Source: CAYSPG01 sp964432885
GTDB lineage: Bacteria; Bacteroidota; Bacteroidia; AKYH767-A; OLB10
Length of the DNA: 64,000 nt
Direction: 5' to 3'
Assembly: GCA_964432885.1 (NCBI GenBank)
Contig: CAYSPG010000004.1
Location: forward strand, 62,001 to 126,000
Position 1 is the stretch's first letter; each line of letters opens with the position of its first letter. Under the pieces are notes generated by a model. The model ran no database searches. It saw nothing but the letters and a program-made list of their open reading frames with translations, and was not told where the DNA came from. Below are positions 42,054 through 50,685 of this stretch, one piece after another. Made by a program: the position numbers and the translations under genes.

Positions 42054-42278
42054 GTGGAAAGAGTAATAACAAAGCACTACACCAATGGAGAAATTACCAT
42101 CGTGTGGAAAAACAAGTTGTGTATTCATTGTGGCAATTGTGCACGCGGCTTAAACGAAGTTTTTAAACCCAAAGAAAGTCCGTGGATACAACCTCACAAC
42201 GCTACGACAGAAAAAATAATTGAACAGGTAAAAAAATGTCCATCGGGTGCACTTAGTTGTTTTATAAATCAAAAATAA
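42054..42278 (+). CDS. Small [4Fe-4S] mono-cluster protein (YjdI-like)
   Basis: 74 residues from a GTG at 42054. LCIHCGNCARGLNEVFKPKESPWIQPHNA and CPSGALSCF give the cysteine set of a divergent 4Fe-4S single-cluster fold (family 'Fe-S cluster, Fer4_19'). The G-E-I-T-I-V-W-K-N-K-L-C-I-H-C start is typical of YjdI relatives. It lies 9 bp after the DCC gene and is likely co-transcribed. A small electron-transfer role is inferred only. Confidence 0.82.
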   Translation: MERVITKHYTNGEITIVWKNKLCIHCGNCARGLNEVFKPKESPWIQPHNATTEKIIEQVKKCPSGALSCFINQK

Positions 42279-42410
42279 AATCCTAATATCGAAACCCAAA
42301 ACAAATTCGAAAGATTAAAATTTTAAATATTGAAACACGGTGGTTTCAATTTGAATTTTATTTTTATGATTTAAATATTGTTTCGAATTTTGCATTTTCG
42401 AGTTTCGAAT

Positions 42411-43055
42411 TTACTGTTCTTTCACAAACGGATTATACATTTTTTCAAAACCAATGGTTGTTGCCGGTCCGTGTCCGGGAAAAACTTGTACATCGTTAGG
42501 TAACGTATAAAGTTTTGTGCGTATGCTTTCAATCAGCGTATCATAATCGCCCATTGGCAAATCGGTTCTTCCAATACTCCTTTGAAAAAGCACATCGCCC
42601 GAAATAATTTTTTTCTCTTCCGCATGATAAAAACAAATGCTTCCCGGACTGTGACCCGGAGTAAAAAGAATTTTCAAGGTTTGATTCCCAAACTTTATTT
42701 CATTGTTTTCATCCAAAAAAACTTTTGGTTTTGGTGAGGGCTCTAAAAATACTCCCCATTGTTTGCTGTATTCTGATGCGGCTTCCATCAATCGTAGTTC
42801 AGCTTGGTGGCACTGAGGAAGCAATCCATATTTATCAAATAAAAACTTATTCCCAAAAATATGGTCAACGTGGCAATGGGTATTTAGTAATAGTACGGGA
42901 TTTAGTTTTTTATCTTCAATAAAGTTTACAAGTTCGTCCTTTTCATCCTGCATGTAACAGCCCGGGTCAATAATTAAACACTCAGCCGTTTCATCAAAAA
43001 GCAAATACGTATTTTCTTCAAAAGGATTAAATGTAAATGATTTAATGTGTAGCAT
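42411..43055 (-). CDS. Metallo-beta-lactamase-fold hydrolase (glyoxalase II-like)
   Basis: 214 residues. Metal ligands: LLNTHCHVDHIFGNKFL (HxHxDH), FTPGHSPGSICFYH, ISGDVLFQRSIGRTDLP (Asp) and VFPGHGPATT (His). The GDVLFQ.SIGRTDLP segment and overall length match the YcbL/glyoxalase II-like group; the natural thioester substrate is not known. No signal peptide, so cytoplasmic. The gene converges with the Fe-S gene, with 132 bp of A/T-rich sequence between, in which GAAACCCAAAA/TTTCGAATTT motifs but no clear terminator are seen. Confidence 0.9.
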   Translation of the reverse strand: MLHIKSFTFNPFEENTYLLFDETAECLIIDPGCYMQDEKDELVNFIEDKKLNPVLLLNTHCHVDHIFGNKFLFDKYGLLPQCHQAELRLMEAASEYSKQWGVFLEPSPKPKVFLDENNEIKFGNQTLKILFTPGHSPGSICFYHAEEKKIISGDVLFQRSIGRTDLPMGDYDTLIESIRTKLYTLPNDVQVFPGHGPATTIGFEKMYNPFVKEQ

Positions 43056-43235
43056 AAAGTTTTATGTAGCGCAAAAATAGTTTTCTGTTATATGCAAATA
43101 TCCCTCTGAGCGGGGAATAAATATATTTTATTTGTAAGATGAGACAGCAAATTTATTTTCTGTTCTATACAACTTTTACTCAATTTAGCCGTAAGACATT
43201 ATATCTTTACACCCATTAATTTTTAGTTAGTACGT

Positions 43236-44762
43236 ATGTTAAAACAAAGTTTACAGCAAAAGCTTTTACAGCGTTTATCGCCTCAGCAAATTCAGCTTAT
43301 GAAGTTGCTGCAGCTTCCTGCTATTGCTTTGGAGCAAAGGATAAAAGAAGAAATAGAATTGAACCCCGCCCTAGAAGAAGGCGCACCCGAAGATGTGGAT
43401 GAGCAGGAAGAGCAAGATGAAACGTTAGAGTTAGAAGAAGGAGTAGAAGAAAGCGGTGATGACCAGGATAAAACCAAAGATGAGTTTGATAATGCTCCAG
43501 ATAATGAAATTGGTGATCGCAATACAGATGATTTTGATGTGGATGATTACATTACCGATGAAGATGTACCTTACTACAAAACCAGTGTAAACAATTCATC
43601 GGCTGATGATGAGAAAACAGAAATGCCTTACGGAAGCACCGTTACTTTTCAGGAAAGTTTGTTGTCTCAGCTGGGGGTGATAGAGTTGCAAAATAAAGAA
43701 TACCTGATTGCACAACATTTAATAGGAAGCCTTGATGAAGATGGTTATTTAAGACGTGACTTGGGTTCGATAGTAAACGATTTGGCGTTTACACAAAATA
43801 TCGAAACCAATTCTGATGAGCTCTTGCATGTGCTTCAAATAGTGCAATCGCTTGACCCTCCAGGTGTGGGTGCACGTAACTTACAAGAGTGTTTGTTGCT
43901 GCAGCTTCAACGAAAAAAAGGAAAAAGCAAAACCATACAGCGCGCCACTGAAATAGTAAAACATTATATGGATGAGTTCTCAAAAAAACACTATGAGAAA
44001 ATTTCAGGCGCTATGAGTTTACCTGACGAAGATCTGAAAGATGCCATGCAGGAAATTCTTAAACTAAATCCTCGTCCCGGTGGCGACATTTCTTCTGATT
44101 CAAAAACAGTTCAGCACATAGTTCCTGATTTTATAATAACCAATAATGATGGCAAACTTGATCTTACGCTAAACTCACGCAATGCACCAGAGCTAAGAGT
44201 AAGCAGGGAGTATAGCGAGATGCTGCAAGGATATGCCCAAAGTAAAAAGCAGGATCGCAGCAATAAGGATGCGGTAATGTACCTCAAACAAAAGTTGGAT
44301 TCGGCAAAATGGTTTATTGATGCCGTTAAGCAAAGACAGCTTACGTTGCTTACTACTATGGAAGCCATTATGAAATATCAGTATGAATATTTTTTAGAAG
44401 GAGATGAACGATTGTTAAAACCCATGATATTAAAAGATATTTCAGAAAAAATAGGGATGGATATTTCAACCGTTTCGCGTGTGGCTAACAGTAAGTATGT
44501 GCAAACCCCCTTTGGTACATTTTTAATAAAAAGTTTTTTTTCTGAATCGCTTTCAACCGAATCGGGTGAAGAGGTAAGTAGCCGTGAGGTAAAAATAATA
44601 TTGGGCGATGCTGTAGCAGGAGAGGACAAGCATCAGCCGTTGTCAGACGATAAACTTACCTCGCTGTTAAATGAAAAAGGATATAATATTGCCAGGCGAA
44701 CTGTTGCCAAGTACCGTGAGCAATTAAACATTCCCGTTGCCCGGTTACGCAGAGAAATATAA
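43236..44762 (+). CDS. rpoN: RNA polymerase sigma-54 factor
   Basis: 508 residues. Region I, the glutamine-rich activator-interacting part, is LKQSLQQKLLQRLSPQQIQLMKLLQLPAIALEQRIKEEIELNPALEEG; region II is long and acidic (residues about 45-120, D/E-rich); the core-binding domain follows; the HTH and the RpoN box NIARRTVAKYREQLNIP lie at the C-terminus (residues about 485-501). It recognises -24/-12 promoters and needs AAA+ activators, none of which is in this window. The acidic region II is typical of Bacteroidota members. Confidence 0.97.
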   Translation: MLKQSLQQKLLQRLSPQQIQLMKLLQLPAIALEQRIKEEIELNPALEEGAPEDVDEQEEQDETLELEEGVEESGDDQDKTKDEFDNAPDNEIGDRNTDDFDVDDYITDEDVPYYKTSVNNSSADDEKTEMPYGSTVTFQESLLSQLGVIELQNKEYLIAQHLIGSLDEDGYLRRDLGSIVNDLAFTQNIETNSDELLHVLQIVQSLDPPGVGARNLQECLLLQLQRKKGKSKTIQRATEIVKHYMDEFSKKHYEKISGAMSLPDEDLKDAMQEILKLNPRPGGDISSDSKTVQHIVPDFIITNNDGKLDLTLNSRNAPELRVSREYSEMLQGYAQSKKQDRSNKDAVMYLKQKLDSAKWFIDAVKQRQLTLLTTMEAIMKYQYEYFLEGDERLLKPMILKDISEKIGMDISTVSRVANSKYVQTPFGTFLIKSFFSESLSTESGEEVSSREVKIILGDAVAGEDKHQPLSDDKLTSLLNEKGYNIARRTVAKYREQLNIPVARLRREI

Positions 44763-44768
44763 CCCGAT

Positions 44769-45383
44769 ATGTTCCGAAAGCCTGCGCTTTTTATTTCGTA
44801 CGTTTTTCATCCGTTGCTTGTGCCCACTTACTTAATGCTGCTGCTTTTTAATTCCGAATCGTACATTACGTATAGCCTTTCTCCTCAAATACAAAATATT
44901 ATTTTGGTTACTGTTTTTGTAATGACAGCAGCCATGCCTGTTTTATCAGCATTGCTAATATATAAACGCGGAATGATAAAATCAATGATGATGGATGAAC
45001 AAACCGAAAGAGTGTTTCCGTTTTTTTTTGCTGCAGTTTATTTTTTTGTATGTTTTTATTTTTTACGAAAACTTCCTGTACCCACTTTTATAAATTACAT
45101 TGTTTTGGGTGCTGCTGTTTCTGTTTTACTTGCATGGGGTATTAATTTTTTTTGGAAAATAAGTATACACATGATTGGCGCAGGAGGATTTACCGGTACT
45201 GTTTATGCATTATCGTTTTTAATTTACGGGCAGTTTACCTCGGTTATTATTTTGGCATTTATTGTTTCAGGCTTAATTGGAAGCTCACGCATGGCTTTAA
45301 GTTCGCATAGCAATGCACAGTTGTACGCTGGTTTTTTGCTTGGTTTTTTTTGCGAGTACATTGTTTTAAACAGTTTTTTATAA
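44769..45383 (+). CDS. PAP2-like multi-pass membrane protein
   Basis: 204 residues, about six hydrophobic segments. A segment KISIHMIGAGGFTGTVYAL and SSRMALSSHSNAQLYAGFLLGF recall the last two motifs of PAP2-type phosphatases (S-G-H and S-R-x5-H), but the first motif (K-x6-R-P) is not clear and the classical P-S-G-H is replaced by M-I-G-A-G-G, so enzyme activity is uncertain. It begins 6 bp after rpoN and is likely in the same transcript. Confidence 0.65.
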   Translation: MFRKPALFISYVFHPLLVPTYLMLLLFNSESYITYSLSPQIQNIILVTVFVMTAAMPVLSALLIYKRGMIKSMMMDEQTERVFPFFFAAVYFFVCFYFLRKLPVPTFINYIVLGAAVSVLLAWGINFFWKISIHMIGAGGFTGTVYALSFLIYGQFTSVIILAFIVSGLIGSSRMALSSHSNAQLYAGFLLGFFCEYIVLNSFL

Positions 45384-45508
45384 AGAATAATTTTACTCAA
45401 GCAGTTTTGTTTTTAATGAATTCGTGCTGAATAAAATTTGGAGGTTTATATTTTTGACATAAGTGGCATGGCTGTTGAAACTACGAGTAGTAATAAAAAC
45501 AAAGCAGT

Positions 45509-46204
45509 ATGAAAAAGATTATTACCATCGCAGCTTTACTTGCCGCTACATGCATAAGCAAAGCCAATCACTTAAACTCTGTTTTAAGTGTAGAAAATTA
45601 TGACAATGCGTTTATCAGCGTTTCGCTTGACCGCAACTACTTTACGCAGCCCGATAGAAATGTGGTGCTTGATGATGTGGAACCCGGCAATCATTACCTG
45701 CATGTAAAAAAATATTTCCGCAATCCTGCTCATGCAGGTTACCAAACCGTATTTAAAGGTTTTGTGTTTGTAAATCAGGCCGCACAGGTAAATGCTGTAA
45801 TATCACGCAACCATCAGTTTATTATTACAGAAGTGTTGCCGCTGTTACCTCCGCCTGTGGTATTTGAACCTCCTTATTACCAGCCTCAGTGCATCAGCCA
45901 ACAGCCAGTTTACTATCCCGTTTCTGATTACGATTTTGATTTAATGCGCAGAAATATTGAAAACCGCAGTTTTGAAAGCACACGCATGCAGCTTGCAAAA
46001 CAGTTTATTGATAACAATTATTTTTCATCGCGACAAATTGCAGTGCTTATGCGTACAATGACATTTGAGTCAAGTAAAATTGAACTCGCAAAATATGCGT
46101 ACCCAAAAACTGTTGATCGAAATAATTACTTTATAGTAAACGATGAATTTACTTTTGAAAGCAGTATTGCAGAGTTAAGTAATTACATTTCACATAATGG
46201 GTAA
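45509..46204 (+). CDS. DUF4476-domain exported protein
   Basis: 231 residues: signal peptide (KKIITIAALLAATCISKA), an N-terminal beta domain (VENYDNAFISVSLDRNYFTQPDRNVVLDDVEPGNHYLHVKKY), a proline-rich linker, and a C-terminal helical DUF4476 repeat part (DFDLMRRNIENRSFESTRMQLAKQFIDNNYFSSRQIAVLMRTMTFESSKIELAKYAY) in which F-E-S-x-(K/R)-x-x-x-A-K recurs. The domain is common in Bacteroidota, role unknown. A bidirectional terminator follows. Confidence 0.85.
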   Translation: MKKIITIAALLAATCISKANHLNSVLSVENYDNAFISVSLDRNYFTQPDRNVVLDDVEPGNHYLHVKKYFRNPAHAGYQTVFKGFVFVNQAAQVNAVISRNHQFIITEVLPLLPPPVVFEPPYYQPQCISQQPVYYPVSDYDFDLMRRNIENRSFESTRMQLAKQFIDNNYFSSRQIAVLMRTMTFESSKIELAKYAYPKTVDRNNYFIVNDEFTFESSIAELSNYISHNG

Positions 46205-46223
46205 CCCAAAGTCAACTAAAAAG

Positions 46224-46257
46224 AAAAGGAGAACGATTGGTCTTGTTCTCCTTTTTT
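46224..46257. terminator. Bidirectional Rho-independent terminator
   Basis: AAAAGGAGAAC (46224-46234), 10-nt loop, GTTCTCCTTTT (46245-46255) followed by TT; the A run on the left serves as a T run on the minus strand. It separates the DUF4476 gene from the convergent TonB receptor gene. Confidence 0.8.
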
Positions 46258-46260
46258 ATG

Positions 46261-48663
46261 TTAGAAATTTCCTCTTAAAGTAATAATAAAGTTACGCCCG
46301 GCACCACCAATACCTGATGCAAATACACGGTAATTGTAATCAAGAATGTTTTCTAATGCTGCTTGTACTGTTAAATTTTTGCAAACCGAATAACCTGCTC
46401 GCACATTTAACGTGTACCAGGCAGGGTTTCCATTTTCTGTTGCATAGGTAATGTTGTCTTCCCCAGCCAAATTATAATTGCGCAATCGTTTCCAACCATT
46501 GTACAGTACAAAAAATTCGCCAGTAAACTTTTTACTCTCATACGACAGGCTTGTTTTTCCGTAAACCGGTGGAATATGGTCAAGCGGATAATCGGCACTA
46601 TCAGTTGCTATGCGTGCATACGTATAATTTAAGGATGAGCTGAGTTTAGCTTTTGACGAAAGGTTTATTTCAATGGCAGAGCTTAGTCCATACAAGTAGG
46701 CGTTTTGTTCATTTTGGCTGCTTACCACTTGGCTCATTTCACCGTTATAAATAATGGAGTCGGCACCGTTAAATGTGGCAGGCTTGGTAACAATGGCATC
46801 GCGATACAGGGTATAAAATCCAGTGGTACTTACCTTTACCGTCTTAAGTATGGTTTTTGAAATGCCAATATCAATATTATATGTGTATTCGGGTTTTAAA
46901 TCTTCATTAGGAACAACCACCCGGCCCTGTGTTGATTCAAAAACTTTTGCCATGTCATCAACATTAGGTGCCCTAAAGCCCGTTGAGCCAATTACATTTA
47001 AGTACCATTCTTTACCTGGCATTAGCACAAAGCCAATGTTTCCGTTAAGTGCACTGTTTTTTTGCTCTGCCCTGGTAAAAGGTAGCGGAAAAAATGTGGT
47101 ATCGTTAAATTTTGATTCAAGAGTTACATAGCTAAAACGCAGTCCTTCGGTTAGCTTAAACCACGAAACTGGTTTTACCGAATGTTTCAGATAAGCAGCA
47201 TACCAACTCATGGTAGACCCTCCACCGGGGTAGCGTGTGTCAAGTGGCTCTTTTTCACCGGTTTCAATATCTTCTACCTCAGCTTCAGATTTTACCTTGT
47301 TATAAACAGCCTCAATGCCGTAATTAAATTCTCCTATCGAAGTTTTCTTTTTCAAGTCGGCATTTATGCTGCTGGCAGTTACATTTTCGGTGCGATGATT
47401 TAATGCAACCCTGTTTAATCTTCTATCGTGACGACTTTCTTCTATAAACTGCTCGGCCAAAATAATTTTAGCATCATCAAAAAAAGTTTTTGCATTGTTG
47501 ATGTCCAACTCATACGACATTAATAATCGTTCCTGTGGGCCATAATACCATTCTGCAAAGCGCAATGTTCCACCGCTTTCCTGGGTTAGCCTGTCATAAC
47601 GGGGTATATCACTTGAAGTGGAGTATTGCACGTTTAACTTATGTAAAATGCGGTCGTTTTGTTTAAACAAAACTTTTTCCATTAAATCTAGCTGACTATA
47701 GCCTGAATATTTTTGAATATTTTCATTATCGTTTATAAATACCGAGTCAACTCCATCAACTCTTTTTGCATACGATTTGCATTTGCCCCAGTCGCCATAA
47801 AATGGATTTCGTAGTGCGCCTTGTCGCAAGTCATCAAAATCAGAAAAAGTAAAGGAAGTAAGGAATGCTATTTTTTTTAGTCCAACATTTATATCGGCAT
47901 GCGCAGTTTTTTCCTGGTTAGCCGTTGCATAGCGTGTCATGGCATTTGCGTTTACCAAAACAGGTATGGTTTGAGCAAGCACGGGGTCTTTGGTGTAAAA
48001 ATGAATTACGCCTCCCAATGCATCGCTTCCATACATAACCGAGCCGGGGCCGTAAATAACCTCGGCCTTATCAAGTATTGCATTATCAAGTGTAATTACA
48101 TTTTGCAAATGGCCGGCACGGTAAATAGCATTGTTCATTCGTACTCCATCCACCACCAATTGTATTTTGCTGGCCTCAAATCCGCGAAGCACAGGGCTGC
48201 CACCGCCTTGTTGGCTTTTTTGTACTGTTACATTGCCAGTGTTTTGCAAAACTTCGGCCGTGGTAGGCTGATTCATAAACTGCATTTGTGATGAGCTTAT
48301 TACTTCGGTTTGCTCTGCAACTTCTTTTTTGTTTTCGCTAAAACGTGATGCAGAAATTATTATTTCGGGCACTGCTAATACCGAAGAGCTAAGTTTAGCA
48401 ACATAGCCGGGCTGTGTAAAGTCCTGCTTGGTAACAATTAGAATTTTATATCCCACGGCCGAAAGACTTATTTCGTTTTCGCTTAGCAAGGATGAGATGT
48501 CTGCATTTCCTGCATCGTCTGATAAAATTTGTTTCTGGTTGGCAGCATCCGAAATAAGGGCATTGGCAATAGCACTACCTGTTAGTGCATCTGTTATTTT
48601 TATGGTTTGTGCTGTTGCATGGGTGTACACCAATAGCAAAAGAATCAAGATTTTTTTATTCAT
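46261..48663 (-). CDS. TonB-dependent outer-membrane receptor
   Basis: 800 residues: signal peptide (NKKILILLLLVYTHATAQ), an N-terminal carboxypeptidase-regulatory-like strand domain (ITDALTGSAIANALISDAANQKQILSDDAGNADI), a TonB-box-like VPEIIISASRF, a plug (TAEVLQNTGNVTVQKSQQGGGSPVLRGFEASKIQLVVDGVRMNNAIYRAGHLQNV, DKAEVIYGPGSVMYGSDALGGVIHFYTKDP), and a 22-strand barrel ending with the terminal aromatic (LRGNF). The plug resembles haemoglobin/haem and vitamin receptors (HmuR/HutR-like). Ligand not determined. The small gene at 48841 upstream on the same strand may be a partner. Confidence 0.9.
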   Translation of the reverse strand: MNKKILILLLLVYTHATAQTIKITDALTGSAIANALISDAANQKQILSDDAGNADISSLLSENEISLSAVGYKILIVTKQDFTQPGYVAKLSSSVLAVPEIIISASRFSENKKEVAEQTEVISSSQMQFMNQPTTAEVLQNTGNVTVQKSQQGGGSPVLRGFEASKIQLVVDGVRMNNAIYRAGHLQNVITLDNAILDKAEVIYGPGSVMYGSDALGGVIHFYTKDPVLAQTIPVLVNANAMTRYATANQEKTAHADINVGLKKIAFLTSFTFSDFDDLRQGALRNPFYGDWGKCKSYAKRVDGVDSVFINDNENIQKYSGYSQLDLMEKVLFKQNDRILHKLNVQYSTSSDIPRYDRLTQESGGTLRFAEWYYGPQERLLMSYELDINNAKTFFDDAKIILAEQFIEESRHDRRLNRVALNHRTENVTASSINADLKKKTSIGEFNYGIEAVYNKVKSEAEVEDIETGEKEPLDTRYPGGGSTMSWYAAYLKHSVKPVSWFKLTEGLRFSYVTLESKFNDTTFFPLPFTRAEQKNSALNGNIGFVLMPGKEWYLNVIGSTGFRAPNVDDMAKVFESTQGRVVVPNEDLKPEYTYNIDIGISKTILKTVKVSTTGFYTLYRDAIVTKPATFNGADSIIYNGEMSQVVSSQNEQNAYLYGLSSAIEINLSSKAKLSSSLNYTYARIATDSADYPLDHIPPVYGKTSLSYESKKFTGEFFVLYNGWKRLRNYNLAGEDNITYATENGNPAWYTLNVRAGYSVCKNLTVQAALENILDYNYRVFASGIGGAGRNFIITLRGNF

Positions 48664-48840
48664 ATTATTTTGAGGTTAGTAAAGTGAAATAATGAATTGT
48701 ATTGTTGATTAATGTCCAAGACAAACCCTGCACACAGATTTAGGTATGGATGCTAGGTAAACAATCTGTGGCATTAATTTTAAGCCATCATTACCGCGTT
48801 ATAATAAAAAACAGCAGTTTGTACAGCCACTAAAAAATTA

Positions 48841-49344
48841 TTATTGGATAGGTGGCCTTACAAGTTTATTATCAAGCATTACAGAAAAGAGTTGAACCAC
48901 CCGGTTTGAAAAAACAAACTCATTGGAATTGTTAGATACAATTGCCTGCATGGGTTTTTCAAAATCAAAACTTAATAATTTTAAAAACGATATCGTCCGC
49001 TTGTTTTTTTCGGTATTAAAACCGTTTATTGCTCCCATGGCATTTAACAAAGCATCCTCATCGGTATCAAAAAAACCCGCTACCACAATTACATTTTCTT
49101 TTTTTTCAACGTGCACCACATCAAACATGCAGTTGTTTATTTTACATTCAAAATCATTTTCCCATTCCAGTTCGGCAAAATCAGCATACGTAAAACTCAG
49201 GTTTGAAATTCCTTGAGCATTTGTACTTAGCCGGTGTAAAAAAATTTTTTTAAGTTGATAGTCTGAAAAAAGATAAAGCGGATATATGCCTGCCACGTAA
49301 AAAGTCATGATGACTGTAAAAAATACCATGGCTGTTTTTTGCAT
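48841..49344 (-). CDS. Membrane-anchored protein of unknown function
   Basis: 167 residues with an N-terminal signal anchor (AMVFFTVIMTFYVAGIYPLYLF). The rest is a soluble domain with a C-x3-C-x-F-D-V-V-H segment (FECKINNCMFDVVHVEKKENVIVVAGFFDTDEDALL) that I do not recognise. It is 177 bp upstream of the TonB receptor on the same strand. A TAGCTTTG -7 element (49350-49357, minus strand) lies only a few bases from the ATG, so the transcript would be nearly leaderless or start at the second Met (49329). Confidence 0.6.
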   Translation of the reverse strand: MQKTAMVFFTVIMTFYVAGIYPLYLFSDYQLKKIFLHRLSTNAQGISNLSFTYADFAELEWENDFECKINNCMFDVVHVEKKENVIVVAGFFDTDEDALLNAMGAINGFNTEKNKRTISFLKLLSFDFEKPMQAIVSNNSNEFVFSNRVVQLFSVMLDNKLVRPPIQ

Positions 49345-49349
49345 GTGTA

Positions 49350-49357
49350 CAAAGCTA
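49350..49357 (-). promoter_or_regulatory. Putative -7 promoter element of the 48841-49344 gene
   Basis: Minus strand TAGCTTTG, with CTG exactly 19 bp upstream (one mismatch from TTG). Confidence 0.4.
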
Positions 49358-49396
49358 AAACTTTTAATTACTTTTACAGGGACGTAAACCTACATC

Positions 49397-49753
49397 ATGT
49401 TTGAGCATTATAGCAAACCGTTAATAAGCAGGCAAAGATATTATCTGCGTGTAGTTTCAAATTTTATTTGGGCATGTGCCATATTGTTTTTTTCATTGCT
49501 TATTGGTGTTTTGGGATATCACTTTATTGCATCACTATCATGGATTGATTCTTTTTTAAATGCCTCAATGATTTTAACCGGAATGGGGCCAGTTAATCAA
49601 ATGTATGATACGGCATCAAAACTATTTTCGGGCCTTTATGCCATTTATAGTGGTGTAGCTTTTTTATCAACCATTGCTGTGTTTATGGCTCCCGTAATAC
49701 ACCGATTTATGCACAGGTTTCATTTAACTGACGAAATGGAAAAAGAGTTGTAA
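49397..49753 (+). CDS. Two-helix membrane protein resembling an Ion_trans_2 pore unit
   Basis: 118 residues with helices at about 22-45 (VVSNFIWACAILFFSLLIGVLGYHFI) and 75-100 (LFSGLYAIYSGVAFLSTIAVFMAPVIHRF). Between them SWIDSFLNASMILTGMGPVNQMYDTASKLFSGLYAIYSG has the layout of a K+-channel pore helix, filter and second helix, but with T-G-M-G-P where T-V-G-Y-G would be. Because the filter is not K+-channel-like, an actual channel role is uncertain. It is a single gene; the C-terminus is charged. Confidence 0.6.
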   Translation: MFEHYSKPLISRQRYYLRVVSNFIWACAILFFSLLIGVLGYHFIASLSWIDSFLNASMILTGMGPVNQMYDTASKLFSGLYAIYSGVAFLSTIAVFMAPVIHRFMHRFHLTDEMEKEL

Positions 49754-49813
49754 CAAAGCACAACCTATATGCGTCTTAACATTACTCAAAATCCAAATAA
49801 AATGAAATAGCCA

Positions 49814-49830
49814 TCCCGCCTAAGGCGGGA
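49814..49830. repeat. GC-rich hairpin TCCCGCC-TAA-GGCGGGA
   Basis: A perfect 7-bp stem, 3-nt loop hairpin between two genes, without a T tract. It may be another short dispersed palindrome. Confidence 0.6.
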
Positions 49831-49892
49831 CCAACCGAAATAAATATGGCGTATTCCATCTTACCACTTTAATAAAAATAAAATATACACAG

Positions 49893-50549
49893 ATGAAAAA
49901 ACTATTTCTTGCCTTCACAGCGCTGGCACTTTGCCTGTCGGCCACAGCCTGCATGTTAGACCATGTAAAAGGCTCGGGAAAAATTACTTCCGAAAACAAA
50001 AACACAGGAGTGTTTTCAAACATCCGTTCATCGGGTAGTATTGATATTGTAATTACACAATCAGATAATCATGCAGCCACAGTAGAAACAGATGACAATC
50101 TACAACAATATGTGGTTATCGAAAACGAAAAAGGAACCCTTAATATTTATTTTAAAAAGGGCATAGAAGTAAGCCCCACTAAGGCAATAGTGCATTTGTC
50201 ATGCAGTCAACTTGGCAACATCGCTTCATCGGGTTCGGGTGATATAACTACCAAGGGAAATTTTAAAACCAATGAACTTACCATTTCACATTCCGGTTCG
50301 GGCGACTTTGATTTAGACATAACCGCCCTTAAAGTTGGAATAAAAAAATCGGGCTCAGGCGATGTAGAGCTAAAAGGTAATGTGGAAGAATTTTCAATTG
50401 CATCATCCGGCTCGGGCGATACCGATGCAAGTCAGCTTAACTGCCTTAATGCTATAGTACGCTCTTCCGGTTCAGGCGATTATGTTTTTAAGAAAGGAAT
50501 AAAAGTTAGCACCTCCATAAGTGGAAGCGGTGAAGTGGAATACCGATAG
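49893..50549 (+). CDS. DUF2807 (head GIN domain) exported protein
   Basis: 218 residues with signal peptide ending at a lipobox-like S-A-T-A-C (acylated Cys20 possible). The mature protein is a beta-helix of repeats centred on S-G-S-G-D (IASSGSGDITTKGNF, ISHSGSGDFDLDI, IKKSGSGDVELKG, IASSGSGDTDAS, VRSSGSGDYVFK). This is the DUF2807 'head GIN' family, role unknown, often next to regulatory or metal genes in Bacteroidota. The GSGD repeat coding sequence gives a regular pattern of TCGGGTTCGGGTGAT-type repeats in the DNA, which are coding, not intergenic. Confidence 0.88.
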   Translation: MKKLFLAFTALALCLSATACMLDHVKGSGKITSENKNTGVFSNIRSSGSIDIVITQSDNHAATVETDDNLQQYVVIENEKGTLNIYFKKGIEVSPTKAIVHLSCSQLGNIASSGSGDITTKGNFKTNELTISHSGSGDFDLDITALKVGIKKSGSGDVELKGNVEEFSIASSGSGDTDASQLNCLNAIVRSSGSGDYVFKKGIKVSTSISGSGEVEYR

Positions 50550-50685
50550 CTTAGTTTGCTAAACAGCGATGCTTTCAATACATAACATTTTTTTAGTGTA
50601 TTGGATTTGTGTTGCCGGTATTTTTATCATACAGAATTAAACACAAACAAGCGGTATCTAACTCAGGTTTTTATAGCTTTGCTGC

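Noticed and set aside
50215..50540. GGTTCGGGTGAT-like repeats as a DNA repeat family
   Set aside because: They are coding repeats of the S-G-S-G-D motif in the DUF2807 beta-helix.
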